Part shown: one piece after another, positions 1-11,594 of the stretch
How positions within the stretch are numbered: the stretch's first letter is position 1
Layout: each line of letters opens with the position of its first letter
DNA from: Capsicum annuum
Lineage: Eukaryota; Streptophyta; Magnoliopsida; Solanales; Solanaceae
DNA: 64,000 bases
Direction: 5' to 3'
NCBI RefSeq assembly: GCF_002878395.1
Contig: NC_061114.1
Span: forward strand, 143,096,319 to 143,160,318
Position numbers and translations under genes: made by a program
Notes under the pieces: generated by a model
Databases searched by the model: none
What the model was told of the DNA's origin: nothing
The model's input: the letters and a program-made list of their open reading frames with translations, nothing else

Positions 1-699
1 CCGACTTAGTTTAGTCTATTGGAATTTCATAAATCAGATGAATTTTTTTTTTTTTTACATATTCCTAATATTCTTATATTTACGTCTATTTTAAGTAAAT
101 ACTTTCGTACTTCAAAAATACACTTTCTTACTTTATAATGAATTTTATTCATATATTCAACTTCATATATTTTAAGCATATTTTCTCGCAAAAATCATAA
201 AATCTTATACCTTTATATTATTACAATAAAAATTCTACTGTTTCTTATGGCTTTTTCAAAATATTTGTTTATGATTACATCGTGCAATAACTACATTATT
301 TTCTTGTATATGGCGGAATTACGTCTTCTATATCTTAAGTTTTCCTTTCAAAATTAAGAACAATAATAACAAAGATTTTATTATCACTATTTTCTAGCAA
401 ATAACTTAGGCAAATATTTCCCAAATATTTTCTAAAACTAAGTTCAAGGACTATCTTCGGATAGGCTCTGAGGGGTGCTTAATATCTTTCCCTCAAGTAA
501 CCAAATCCTTTACTTAGAATCTCACTGGTTTTCGCAGACTTAAAACAACATTTTCACTTTATCAAATGGTTTTCCTAAGTTTTCCTTAAAAGTTAGGTGG
601 CGACTCTTAACAAATTTTTTTTTTTCAAAAACCAGGAAGCGTCGCTACAACAACCATAAGTTGCGGACTGTTTCAGCCGATCCAAAATGGGGCGCGACA
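1..699 (+). repeat. 5' LTR of element A, 3' part only
   Basis: This is the 3' end (R/U5 side) of the 5' LTR. It matches 9717-10416 along its length with scattered substitutions and almost identical length (699 versus 700 bases). It ends ...GGGGCGCGACA directly before the primer binding site. The sequence around 444-505 (ggactatcttcggataggct and what follows) is also found, reverse-complemented, near the ends of the LTRs at 30-53 kb, so this LTR terminus is shared between Tat families. Confidence 0.88.
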
Positions 700-702
700 G
701 AA

Positions 703-720
703 TGGCGACTCTGCTGGGGA
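703..720 (+). other. primer binding site, tRNA-Arg type
   Basis: TGGCGACTCTGCTGGGGA starts three bases after the LTR end. Its complement ends in GCCA and matches, from recall, the 3' acceptor/T-arm of plant tRNA-Arg(ACG), apart from one or two positions. tRNA-Arg priming is known for Ogre/Tat elements. The same site, with CTCC in place of CTCT, occurs beside the LTRs at 52446 and 34959 on the minus strand. Confidence 0.8.
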
Positions 721-2090
721 CTTACTTAGGTTTTGACCTTAGCAACTTAGTTGATGAATTATATTTGGGAATATTTGTTTATTTGTGTTCATTTTTCGTT
801 ATAATATAAATGTTAGCAATATACACTGCTTTGTTTGAGGGGATGCAAGCCAAATCCAAACTTACGTTTCTTATTTGTTTGAAAACACTACTTGTGTCTT
901 CTTTCTCATCTGCACCTTCTATCGAGTCTTTGACCGTACATAATTCACACACTGTGGTTCACGCGGAGGGTATATCTACACTCCCCCAAACCTTCTTTGG
1001 ATTCCTTAGTTTTAGAGTTGGTGCAATTAGGTTAGTGCACCTTCTCGCAGATATTCAGTCCCACTCTCAAACATTTAGGGAAAAATCTTACTCTAGAAGT
1101 AGGTCATATTGCATATACTTTAGGTGGGACGGTCCAAGGAATCGTCTCTGCAAATAGAAAGCCACCCTTTTTGTTAGAAGGTTATACACCTTACGACATA
1201 CTTTCTGTGAAATTGATTCAGATGGTCCAGCTATTAGCACTAATGGATTCAGTACAATTTTGTTGACCTTCCTCTCCATCGATGATCTGGAGTAATCTTT
1301 CTAAAAATAAAAATCTTCTCTTTATTTGATTTCATTTTCAAGTCCATGGATGTGGAGTATTATCAAAATCTCCACCTAAATCTAAACACACGGGTGTTGG
1401 GATATTACCAGATCTTCCCCAATACTTGAATTACTCCTCCCACTCAACCAACGTGGAGTATTAGACGAAACTCCGCCTTTGTTTGGCGTGTTTTTCATGA
1501 AAACAGTTATGGGATATCTTTCGTCCCTATCATCATTCTTTATTTTCTATACATGATTATTTATTATTATTATCAATACTTCATTTTCATTAGATCTCCC
1601 TAAGTTCCCTTTAACTAACAATAGGGTCTTAGGATTCTTTATTCCTTTTGTATCCCCTTTTCAAAAGCAATATTTCATATTGCTCTATCTTTTGTGCTAG
1701 TGTACACCCTTGCAACATCTTTTATTATTATTCATCTTGACTTCGCTACCCTCTATTCAAAATCTTAAATTGTCCTGAATCTAAATGTGACAGAATCTGG
1801 ATCCATCTATATCAATTTATTTCAACGTAGGCCCCACCTCTGGCAAAGAGAGGTTCCAAAATATAGGACGCATTTGCTTGACATTATAGGAATGTTTAAC
1901 TCTATGTGGATGTGATTATCTGATGGCCTAAACTAAATCTTTACCTTTGTATCTTTTTTATTTCTTTTTCTTTACCCCCAAAAAAGGTTGATCGTGTTGA
2001 CAATCGAGCTGCTGACCATCCTTACTTCACCAGATACAAGTCATCAACATTACCTCGACGTAGTTGGGCTGTCCAAGAAAAAAAATCACT
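721..2090 (+). other. untranslated leader of element A, with short conserved ORF
   Basis: About 1.4 kb lies between the primer binding site and gag. A short open frame at 810-1157 includes a stretch (about 911-1110) that recurs at 34539-34823 and 52026-52310 on the minus strand in the same frame, with shared words such as VHNSHTVVHA and LPQTFF. Further on, short 'gtggagtatta' words with AAACTCC or AAATCTCC recur between 1350 and 1475. No ORF1 equivalent is present here, unlike in the tandem at 30-58 kb. The leader may carry packaging or upstream-ORF functions; that is inference. Confidence 0.5.
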
Positions 2091-4323
2091 ATGTCTGATC
2101 TGACTACACCTAATCCAATTGGTACAGGGAAGTCACAGTTATCAGCGAACCTTCTGAAACTTCTAAAGCTAGAGTTGCTATTCAACATGACGAGCATGTC
2201 GCCTTTTTAACTTGAGAGGTCGAGGATCTACGGGGAGAATTGAATCGTGTTAAGGACTTGACTAACTTATCCATTACACTCCAAAGTCCACCTCCTGAAC
2301 CCAGGAATACTGCACCAAACCTACCACGTTTTCCATCACTTGATTCACCGATTCCCAAACACTTTCCTACTCAACATCCCCCATCTACCGATAATAATTC
2401 ACTTCCGGCCACCTCAGAAAATCCACCGAATTAACCACCTACCTACACCCCTCCTCAAAGTCATCCATCTACCTACACTACTCATGTCGCTCCTCTTAAT
2501 CCACCACTTGTTAACCCATCAAGTCAACCTCCAGTTTATATTCCTTACTTTTCTCCACCTGCTTATACTTATCCGCCGCCCACAACTACTCCTTCAACTC
2601 AACTAAGCCAACCACTCATTAATACCCCTTCCAATCCTCCACCACCTCCAATCCAAAATACTCCTAACATACAAAATTATCCTTCCTAGTATATACAAGG
2701 GGCATAAGTTGCCATCCCATATGCGCAACATGTTCCTCCCGTATATGCAGAGGAAAGCCAAACCTTTACCAACCCAATAATGGTTAAGTTCCAACCCAAG
2801 GTGGATCAATACGAGGAAATGGAGAAGGATGCCAAGGCCAAAACCAACAATGATTTAGCAAGAGAGGTTCGTGAACTTAGGGAAGCAATGAGAAACCTCC
2901 AAACTACCAGGGGAAGCAAGAGCCTAGAGTATGATGATCTCTGTGTACAACCAGACATTGACTTGACCATAGGATACAAGCCGCCAAAGTTTGATTTGTT
3001 CAATGGAGTTGGTGACCCTCATGCACACTTGAGGGCCTACTGTGACAAGTTGGTGGGAGTAGGAAGAAATTAAATGATCAAAATGAAATTGTTCATGAGA
3101 AGTTTGTCTGGTGAAGCTCTTGCTTGGTACACACAACAGGATCTTTGTAAACGGCGTGGGTGAAACGATATGGCGCAAGACTTTATGGATTGGTTCAAAT
3201 TCAACACTGAAATCACACCAGACAGGTTCTACTTGGCCAAGTTGAAAAAGAAACCAACTGAGACATTTCGTAAGTACGCACTGCGATGGAGGGCAAAAGC
3301 AGCTAAAGTCTAACCACCAATAAGTGAAGGTGAATTGACTGTCGCTTTCATTGAATGCCAAGATAATATTTGTACTATGAAAAAATGATGACCATGATGG
3401 GGCAAAAGTTCATGGAAGTCGTTAGAATGGGAGAAATCTTGGAAGATGGGATTAAGTCATGGAGAATCCAAGACTATATGACTTTGCAAGCTGCAAGCAA
3501 AGAAATTCAAAATGGTTCTACCAATGGGAACAGGAAGAAAAAGAAAGATATGTCTGCTACCGTGATTGACCAAGGACATAAGCCAAGTCAGACTCCTTTC
3601 TACTTGAATCAGCCACATCAACCCATCTATCTTTTCCATTATGGTGAAACTTCTCAAATGCTTTACTATTCTCCACCAACTACCTATCCTGTCTATAACA
3701 CCCAGGAAAATTATTACCAACCTCGAGCCTCTACTTTTCAAACTCTGCATCCATATCGTCATATCCAAGCTCCAACTCACCAAAATCGTCCACATGCTGC
3801 ACCTAGGGCCCAAACCAAAACCACTTGCAACTATACCAAATTAGCTGAATCATATGCTCAGTTATTTGAAAGGTTGAAAACAGCCGGCATGATACAACCC
3901 ATTGAAGGAAAAATCCCAAATCCTATTCCAAAGTGGTTTGATGGTTCCAAGCGTTGTGCATATGATTCTGGAATTGTTGGGCACGACACTGAAGATTGTT
4001 ATGGCCTTAAAAATAAGATTGAAGCCTTAATCAAGGAAGGAGCGATTCAACTTGCTGGACCTCAGCCTAATGTGAGTGACAACCTTCTACCAAACCACGA
4101 GAATGCCAATGTGAATGTGGTAACTACAGAAGAAGATTGGGATTTGAAAGGGACCATTGTACTAATTGAAAAGGTTAGAAGAAATGCACCGTCAATGGTT
4201 ATCCCAAAACTAGCACCAACGAAGGATACTTCTACTACCAAAAAGACACCAACCATTTGGAATGCTGAATTAGAAGAAGCTTGGATGAATTGGACTTGTA
4301 CTCCGTACCTGGGATCTTGGTAG
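2091..4323 (+). pseudogene. gag: Tat-type gag, degenerate
   Basis: Gag forms the retroelement particle and packages RNA in the cytoplasm. The likely start is the ATG at 2091. A proline-rich N-terminal segment follows (about 2240-2700), then the core domain with GYKPPKFDLFNGVGDPHAHL (about 2968-3027) and RSLSGEALAWYT near 3100-3135, then a Q/P/Y-rich region and a zinc-finger-like C...H...C segment (CAYDSGIVGHDTEDC, about 3957-4001). Stops interrupt the frame near 3073, 3163, 3313 and 3361, and the N-terminal frame also breaks around 2208 and 2432. The last 317 codons (3370-4323) are still open. It aligns with the gag copies at 30582-32332 and 48191-49853. No protease or RT follows. Confidence 0.85.
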
Positions 4324-6263
4324 ATTGAAAAAGTAGTAGTTTTTTAAAATACTTTTGAAATAGCACGATTCTAAAACTGAGGATTGATCGTGCCTAAAAT
4401 TTTATGTTGATCTGCCTCATCTTTTGAAAACTTAATTGCAAAATCTATGAATGAATTTTTTATTTTCTACGACATATTACTCTCTATTTTTTTACATATA
4501 AATTATCAAATCTGCCAATTACGATTGTGACACAATGAAATAAATGATCAAAGTCTGATTTCAAGGAATACTTCGAAGCATGACTGAGAGTTCAAACAAC
4601 TGACCAAGGAACATGACAAATATGAGAGTGCCAATCATGGCCATGAATATCATTTGGCCCTTAGGAGAAATTACTCATCAGGGATAAATGTCGAAGATCA
4701 GAGAACAATACTCAAGCAATCAATAGCACCATCTCCAGCCAAGCAGCCCAACTGATTTTATTTTTTACTCTGCTATCTTATTTTGTAATTTATTTTTTCC
4801 ACTTGGTAATTTTGCCTTGAATTCTTGTAGGAATCGATTTGGGGTTTTCAAAGACAAACAGATATATCATTAGGCCATACAACTCATTCATTATAATCCA
4901 CATGACTTTATTTCTCATCCATCATCTACTTTACTTTTACCTCATGACTTTATTCAATAACTTTACTCTAAAGTTTCCTTTCAGGAGTTACAACAATCAA
5001 CATTAGTCTTCGAAGACAACCGGAGACTCATTCATCACGAAATCCCCAAAGAAAACTGAAGGATTTCAGAACAATTAAAATTAGTCTCAGACAACCGGAG
5101 ACTCATTCATCACGAGATCCCCAAAGATGATTGGAGGATTTAATAACAAACAACATTGTGTCCTTGAAGACAACCATAGACACTGTCATCATCAAGTTTT
5201 CATAGAAAATTGGAGACATCATGCATCATTAACTCCCCGAAGACAATCAAAAGATATCATTGAGTCCCTGGAGACAAACAACGGCCTCAGTTTACATTAA
5301 AGTTTTTGAAGATAACCAAAAACTTCATTACATCATCAACATAAGCCGAGCGGCTACACTCTTACTTTACTTTCTACTTTACTAATTACTTTAAATTACT
5401 TTAACAACTTTACCTTAAATCTTACAGACATCATTGATCATCAAATCTTCAAAAACAATTGGAGACGTCATGCACTCTCTGAAGACAATCAGAGACATCA
5501 TTCAATCCCGTAGACAAGCGGAGACTTTATTCAACATTAAAACTTCCGAAGACAACTGGATGCTTCATTACAACACCCGCAAAAGCCAAGAGGCTACATT
5601 CTTACCTTACTTTTTCTTACATATTTCATATTTTTTATTCAACTGGTAGTTTTACCGTGAGTTTCATTTTTGACTGGAAGCACAATTTGCGATAATAAGA
5701 CATACATCACAATGTGGAACTACCCTTTTAGCAATAAACTGGGGCAAGCTATCATAATTTCAAGCATTCCTAGCTACTTCAAGGATTTCGGCAAAGAAAC
5801 TCAACTCAACTAGACTCAAGTTTTCATTTCAACTTTTAGTATCATCACCAGTGTCATCTTAATCCGACACTGGGGTAATTTTTGAAAATCCACAATCTCC
5901 TTTACTCTCAAGATCCTCAACAAATATTTTTATCCAACGTCTCCTCATGCCCAGCTATCTCAAATAATCATTTCAGATACAAGTGCACTCATATCCACTC
6001 CATTCATGTTGAAATCGTCCTTGAAGAAACTCAGTGTAATCATAATTCTACACTGGGGCAAAATTTTGATGTTTACAAAATTTTGCTATGATTTGAACTA
6101 TAAATGGTCTGATTTCTCATAAAATTCGAGATATGTAGGCAGCTCAAAAATTGGAGCCCGGCCATAATCTTCCAAATACTTTATTTTGCTCGAGACAAAA
6201 TTGGTTACGTCAACGTGATTGCCCAAAGATTTTCACACAAATCTTGGGTCACTCAGGAGCAAC
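4324..6263 (+). repeat. pol-less 3' region of element A with tandem repeats
   Basis: No coding capacity is visible between gag and the 3' LTR. From about 4996 to 5620 there are at least four diverged tandem units of roughly 70-110 bases built on 'gaagacaaccggagactcat...atccccaaaga'. Spacers with 'agccgagcggctaca' or 'agccaagaggctaca' occur at about 5344 and 5584. The last 250 bases resemble the minus strand of 40774-41020 in the Tat tandem (shared 'tacactggggcaa' and 'gatatgtaggcagctc' words), so the two families share the sequence next to the 3' LTR. Repeats in this position are usual for Tat/Ogre elements. Confidence 0.65.
6248..6263 (+). other. candidate polypurine tract position
   Basis: GGTCACTCAGGAGCAA(C) sits directly before TGTTGACACC. 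The equivalent site of the related tandem (minus strand, 40774-40790) reads CCACTCAGGGGCAAC, so the word is kept in both families where plus-strand priming should start. It is not a pure purine run, so the assignment rests on position and conservation. Confidence 0.5.
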
Positions 6264-6545
6264 TGTTGACACCCAATTTTGGCTCACTTTTTTTCCTACA
6301 ATTATTTTACGGATGTTCCTCAGCCCCAAATAATTTTCAAAAATTAAATAAGGAGTAAGACTTGTATTTTTATTTCTATTTCTATAAATTTTTAAATAAT
6401 GAAAGGAAATCTATTTTCTATCATATTATAAAATATTTTAATTAAATATAATTGAATATTTTAGCGTCAAGATCACCAAAAAAAAATTTTTGGTAATCAC
6501 ATTCAATTTCTTTCTAGTTTTATTTTATTAAGGCGATATTATGAC

Positions 6546-6548
<3 letters not shown>

Positions 6549-6599
<51 letters not shown>
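6549..6599. repeat. (AT)n microsatellite in LTR
   Basis: About 25 uninterrupted AT dinucleotides lie in the 5' part of the 3' LTR. Further AT/TATG tracts follow up to about 6660. Related Tat LTRs carry AT tracts in other positions (52885-52908, 57128-57168). Confidence 0.95.
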
Positions 6600-6602
<3 letters not shown>

Positions 6603-7016
6603 ACATAAAATATATATTTTGTTATGTTCTTACTCTTACACACATATGTATGTATATATGTATATACGTAATTTTTAGGACATCAGAAAGCATCGATAAA
6701 ATTAATTTCAGTAGAAAAGAAGTATCCGAGCTAGCAACAATCCAATTTTATTTTTCCTAAATCCAACTCTTATTTTATTTCAACAAAGATCCCAAAAATT
6801 AGCCCAAACTTAGTCCATTAAAACTACTCCATCTAACTCTAAATCTAAGTCATCAATCTTTGCCACATCCTTCTAACCAGTTACATCTCGCCACGTCACT
6901 CAGCCAACAAATACAAACTCATCTCGGTCACTTAAATCTTTTTGATCCAAGGGCCACAAGATTTTCAACTTTAAATATATCTATATATGTATATATATAT
7001 AATATTTATTTTTAAA

Positions 7017-7040
7017 CCATCCGATCAAATGATCGGATGG
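7017..7040. promoter_or_regulatory. dyad-symmetric U3 motif
   Basis: Arms CCATCCGATCA and TGATCGGATGG form a perfect 11-bp inverted repeat around a 2-bp centre (AA). It lies about 440 bases upstream of the TATA-like box. A related dyad with arms TCGTCCGATCA and TGATCGGACGA lies at 39617-39640, upstream of the equivalent box in the other Tat family. A role as a binding site for a dimeric transcription factor is inference. Confidence 0.5.
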
Positions 7041-7477
7041 CTTGAATTTAGTCGAAAAAATAAAGTACAAGGGAAGGATTTCTCTCTTCCCAAACCACAC
7101 GCGTCTTTTCTCTTTCATTACCCAAAATGCACAAAGAAACCATCAATCTTTCACTCTTTCTCCATATTCCTCATCTAATCTATACCCAAAGTCAAAACCC
7201 TAATCCAACATATCTGACCATCCGCCTGCACTACAAGGATTCATCTTATTTTCATCCTTTCCAATCTGCTACTTCAAAAAATCAGCGAAAATCAGTTCCC
7301 AATCGGTGATTCAATGAAATTCAATTTCAAATCCACGTTAAAGACACAAAAATCATCCAAAATCGTGAAGTGAGTTGTCGCTTTCAACTTTTTGAATTTT
7401 AAATACATCCCTTTGATTTGGCCATTGGTTTTCTTAAATGTTTGGTTTCAAATCCAAACTTTCAAGTCCGGATTTGC

Positions 7478-7486
7478 TTATAAATA
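7478..7486 (+). promoter_or_regulatory. candidate LTR TATA box
   Basis: TTATAAATA lies in an otherwise mixed-composition stretch of the 3' LTR. Its position about 1.2 kb into the LTR fits a U3 promoter with a long R/U5. The TATA-like boxes of the related LTRs at 39203 and 56697 lie in a similar context. The transcription start is not determined. Confidence 0.45.
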
Positions 7487-9604
7487 CCAATATTTTTACC
7501 TATTTTGAAGGGGCGAGAAGTTTTTTGGAAGGAGAGAACAAGTTCGAAAATATAGAGTGAACACTCTGAATCGGTGTAGTAAGGTCACAAAATTATTATT
7601 TCTCTTTTTTGTTTTCGGTCTAAGGTCGATTCCCCAATGTTTGAGTTATTCATCTGAATCTTGACACTAAAGCCCCAGGCTTGCTGCCCAACACAAGGTG
7701 CGCTTTCGTATTGTTTCTTACTTATATTTCTCCTTTGTGCTTGAAATGGCTGTGTGAATTAATTTCTACTCCATTTTCATTTCTTTGTTTTTGTGTATTA
7801 GCAATATAGATTTATCTTGATTGTCTACTATTCTAGATACATGGCTGTATAAATAATAAAATATGTGGTAGAAACTCTATTTTCTATTGATCCTAAATTT
7901 AGAACTTTGGTTGCCTTGTGTTTACATCATCCTTTCGATTTGGAATGAACAAAGTTTTGCAAGAAACTTGTTAATTTTTGCCTTGGTATGGTTCGATTCC
8001 GAATCTACTGATTATTTTCCCCTCTTATTTGCTTGACATTCTTGTGAGAATGAGTATTGTTTGATGAAACAATGGATTGAAAATGTCACAACTTGGCATA
8101 GCACGAACGAGCCACTAATTAATCTGATTTGTATTTTTAATATCCCTCTACTATCTCATCTCCCTCTATCTAAAGTATAAACCTGTGCGTGTGGTTGTTG
8201 TATGCATTTTCTTTTTAGCTAAATATTCTTTCAAAATAATAAATAAAGATGACATCGAGATTTGTTTTACAAAATACGTTGAAAGCTTTGATTTGGAATG
8301 TTCACAGAACGAAATAGTACCTTTGAATCTTTATCTTGTCTGCCTTTGCAGTATGTTGAAGAGTTTGTTTGCATCTTGTGTGGAATTATTGTATGAACTA
8401 GCGTATGTATTAGACTTCTAAAATATAGTTGGCTAGCCCTATGTGTGATTCCTTAAGAAGAATTTAAATGTACGCATTAACATATTGGGGATGATAAGAT
8501 TTTTCTACCTACTAATATAGTTGAAAGTATCAAAGTATCATTCAATTAGAATCTCGTCCCATTTGTAATTTCACCGTTGAAAGGTTACGATGTTAGTATG
8601 CTTAGAAAGAGTGATTAGCTAGTTTGTGGCTGATCCAAATTAGCATTTTTTTTACAAATAGGTTAGCTTTTATCTGGTTGCACTCTTGTTTTTGCCTTAG
8701 CCAAAAAGGATGACTTTCTTAAAGTATTATATCCATGGAATTTAAAATACATGCTTTGCTTAATGAAATGCTCATTCAACATATTTTCTCCCTTAATTTG
8801 TATTTTCCCCTGTACTCCTTATTTGATGAAATACTAATCCTTATCATTTTTCTTTGTTTCATGTAATCTGGGGTGTCGGAGTTTCGATGGAAGCTCCATT
8901 TTTAACCTAAAGATTGGGTTGGGTCAATAGCTATAGGATCAGAGAACTCCGGGTCTAAATCACTAGGAGCTAAGTCCTTCGATAGGAATTTATCGTATCG
9001 AGTTATCCGTCTTCTTCTCTACTTTAGTATTCGTATCTATTTCACTAACATTGTACTTCTTTGAATATCTTGATTGAGTAGTTTTACTTTGTTTAATTTT
9101 GTTTAGCTCAAAAGATCTCTTGGTTTGCTTCGGTTAATCTTTCACTCATCCAACATTTTTAGGTATAGTAATGACGTGTGATTTAACCATTTGCTCACTT
9201 CACACTCGCAAATCAACCTTCTAAAGTAAAAGAGGTAAATTTTGGTCTTTAAGTGCAATCTCAAACAAAACACATTTCTTTTGAAATTGATTAAAATGGT
9301 TAACAATTGTTTTCTTTTTCAAAAAAAAAAAAAAAAAAAGTGAAACAAATGTCTTTTTATCACCTTAAATGGACTTTTTCAAATAAATCACTATAAATAG
9401 GTTTCAATTAGTTAATCTGTTTATGTTTGCAAGCTACTCATCTCCCAAATTCGATTCTTTTAATTAACTCAATATAATTTAAGTATTTATTATATTTCAT
9501 ATTAATTTCTAACTTTATTTCAAAGTTTTCTTTTTCATTAGATTTTAAAAGTTTTTGAAATGCAAGGTATATGTTTATTCTTATGTGGCTGTATACAAGG
9601 TACA

Positions 9605-9607
<3 letters not shown>

Positions 9608-9641
<34 letters not shown>

Positions 9642-9642
9642 T
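9608..9642. repeat. (TTA)n microsatellite
   Basis: About eleven tandem ATT/TTA trinucleotides lie in the 3' LTR, shortly before the segment duplicated at window position 1. Confidence 0.9.
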
Positions 9643-10416
9643 TCACTACTATTACATAATTTACAAGTTATTTTTTAATGCTATTATATAATGCACTTTA
9701 TTATCACATTTTATTTCCGACTTTGTTTAGTCTATTGAAATTTCATAAATCAGATGAATTTTCATTTTTTTTTACATATTCCTAATATTCATATATTTAG
9801 GTCTATTTTAAGTAAATTCTTTCGTACTTCAAAAATACACTTTCTTACTTTATAATGAATTTTATTCATATATTAAACTTCATATATTTTAAGCATATTT
9901 TCTCATAAAAATCATAAGATCTTATACCTTTATATTATTACAATAAAAATGCTACTGTTTCTTATGTTTTTTCTCAAAATATTTATTTATGAATACATCG
10001 TGCAATAACTATATTATTTTCTTGTATATGGCGGCATTACGTCTTCTATACCTTAAGTTTTCCTTTCAAAATTAAGAACTATAATAACAGAGATTTTATT
10101 ATCACTATTTTTTAGTAAATAACTAAGGCAAATATTTCTCAAATAATTTCTAAAATTAAGTTCAAGGACTATCTTCGGATAGGCTCTGAGGGGTGCTTAA
10201 TACTTTCCCCTCGAGTAACCAAAACGCTTACTTAGAATCTCACTGGTTTTGATAGACTAAAAACAACATTTCACATTATCAAATGATTTTCCTAAGTTTT
10301 CCTTAAAAGTTAGGTGATGACTCTTAACAAAACAATTTTTTTCAAAAATCAGGAAGCGACTCTACGACCACCTTAAGTTGCAGATTGTTTTGGCCGATCC
10401 AGAATGGGGCGCAACA

Positions 10417-11594
10417 ATAACAATATATATTCTTTCCTAGTAGAAATCTAACCTACAATTGTATAGCTATAAGTATTTCATTATGTATTATTGAATGAGA
10501 CAAGTTGTTATTCAGAAAATCTTGATTTCTCTATCAAAAGACACAAATGAATAAGAGATGTAGGCTCTATAAAACAGCCATGCAATGTGTGAATTATGCC
10601 ATATTAAGGCATTAAAGTTTGAGGTATAATGATGCCAAAAAAGGAGTAACTCATAAGATTTTACGGCATTATATGCCACTTACTCACATGGAAAAGTAAC
10701 TGCAAACATGCATGCAGCGTATCAATGCAAATGATGCATTTTATTATTATTAAAATACCCAAACTTCATCAATTCCCCACTCAATTTAATATTAATAAAA
10801 GAGTCTACTAGTTGATGGAAGACTACCATGCATAATAAAGGTGTGTTTTGTATTAAACCTCCACTTAGTAAAACAGAAATTTTTACTCTAGAGTCATAGT
10901 GGTCTCAGACTTGAACTGTGACTGCTTAAGGAAAATAAAATATCACTGAATTACACATAATAATGAGGGTGTTGACATGAGCTTTATAGCCAGCACGTTT
11001 TGGCCTTGTGCCTTTCCGATTTACATGAGCGTCTTTGAGAATTAGCCTAATTCTCGTAGGAAAATCAAAGTTCAGACAGTAAATTCTGAATGCGTGCGCA
11101 CTGTTGTCCATTGAAAGCCTAGTTAATTTTTTAGGGTAATAAAAATTTCAGAAATGCTGCCTCTCTCCTATATGTTGAATGGTCGAAGCACATATGATAA
11201 GTAAAAGGTGACACATTTGTGGAATTTCAGTACGAGTGGTTGAAATGTTTCATTATGTACCAATTGTCATGGGTGAATTCACATGTATTTTTTGCTTGAT
11301 TCCTTGGATGCTCAAATTACATGGACTTGAAACCTCCATGTACATATTAATCCATTGTTTCTTTAATATCTGAGAAGCAAGAGGTATATGATATTCTAAT
11401 GCTCTTTACCCTGTTATTACTGTAACTTTTTCCCCAAACTCCTGCCTTTGCTGAAAATAATAAGTCAGAGATGAACAGTAGAAAATGCCGTTAAGCAATA
11501 ATATCATTGTAATAATGTAAATGATACTGAAATATTGGTGAAATGAAATCATCTTTCTTTATTTATTCTTGCTGATTGATCATTATATGTTTCT
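10417..11594. other. intergenic or FPP intron DNA with a dispersed repeat
   Basis: No supported gene. Positions 10417-10535 directly after the LTR end are AT-rich and unassigned. Positions 10535-10744 match 28240-28443 in the same orientation (see the repeat entry). The rest up to 11594 may be an intron or upstream remnant of the FPP gene. A minus-strand frame at 10926-11111 has no recognisable product. Confidence 0.5.
10535..10744. repeat. about 205-bp dispersed repeat, copy 1
   Basis: The stretch from 'agacacaaat' to 'gatgcatttta' recurs at about 28240-28443 with modest divergence, and the similarity stops sharply on both sides. Shared words include 'actcacatggaaaagtaactg' (cut here) and 'catgcatgcagcgtatcaat'. 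Copy 2 abuts the Copia LTR at 27.7-28.24 kb. It could be an LTR end or a short non-autonomous element. No coding signal. Confidence 0.6.

Larger units (their letters stand above)
1..10416 (+). mobile_element. Tat/Ogre-type Ty3/Gypsy LTR element, gag only (element A)
   Basis: The unit consists of a partial 5' LTR, a tRNA-Arg primer binding site, a leader, a decayed gag, a pol-less 3' region and a complete 3' LTR. The first 699 bases align nearly colinearly with 9717-10416, which defines the LTR pair. The LTR starts TGTTGACACC and ends GCAACA. The internal region (700-6263, about 5.6 kb) has no RT, RNase H or integrase and no copy of the extra ORF1 present in the Tat tandem at 30-58 kb. Leader, gag, the region next to the 3' LTR and the LTR ends resemble that tandem, so the two belong to related families. 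It could not move without pol supplied by a relative. The left end and its target duplication lie outside the window. Confidence 0.85.
6264..10416 (+). repeat. 3' LTR of element A (4.15 kb)
   Basis: The LTR runs from TGTTGACACC to GGGGCGCAACA and is unusually long, as known for Ogre/Tat elements. It holds an AT microsatellite (6549-6599), a dyad-symmetric motif (7017-7040), a TATA-like box (7478-7486), a TTA/TAT microsatellite (about 9608-9642) and an A-run (9321-9339). Short ORFs inside (7127-7309, 8185-8421) show no recognisable product. The last 700 bases match window positions 1-699. Confidence 0.87.

Noticed and set aside
3457..3813. 118-codon minus-strand ORF
   Set aside because: Antisense shadow of the open gag frame of element A.
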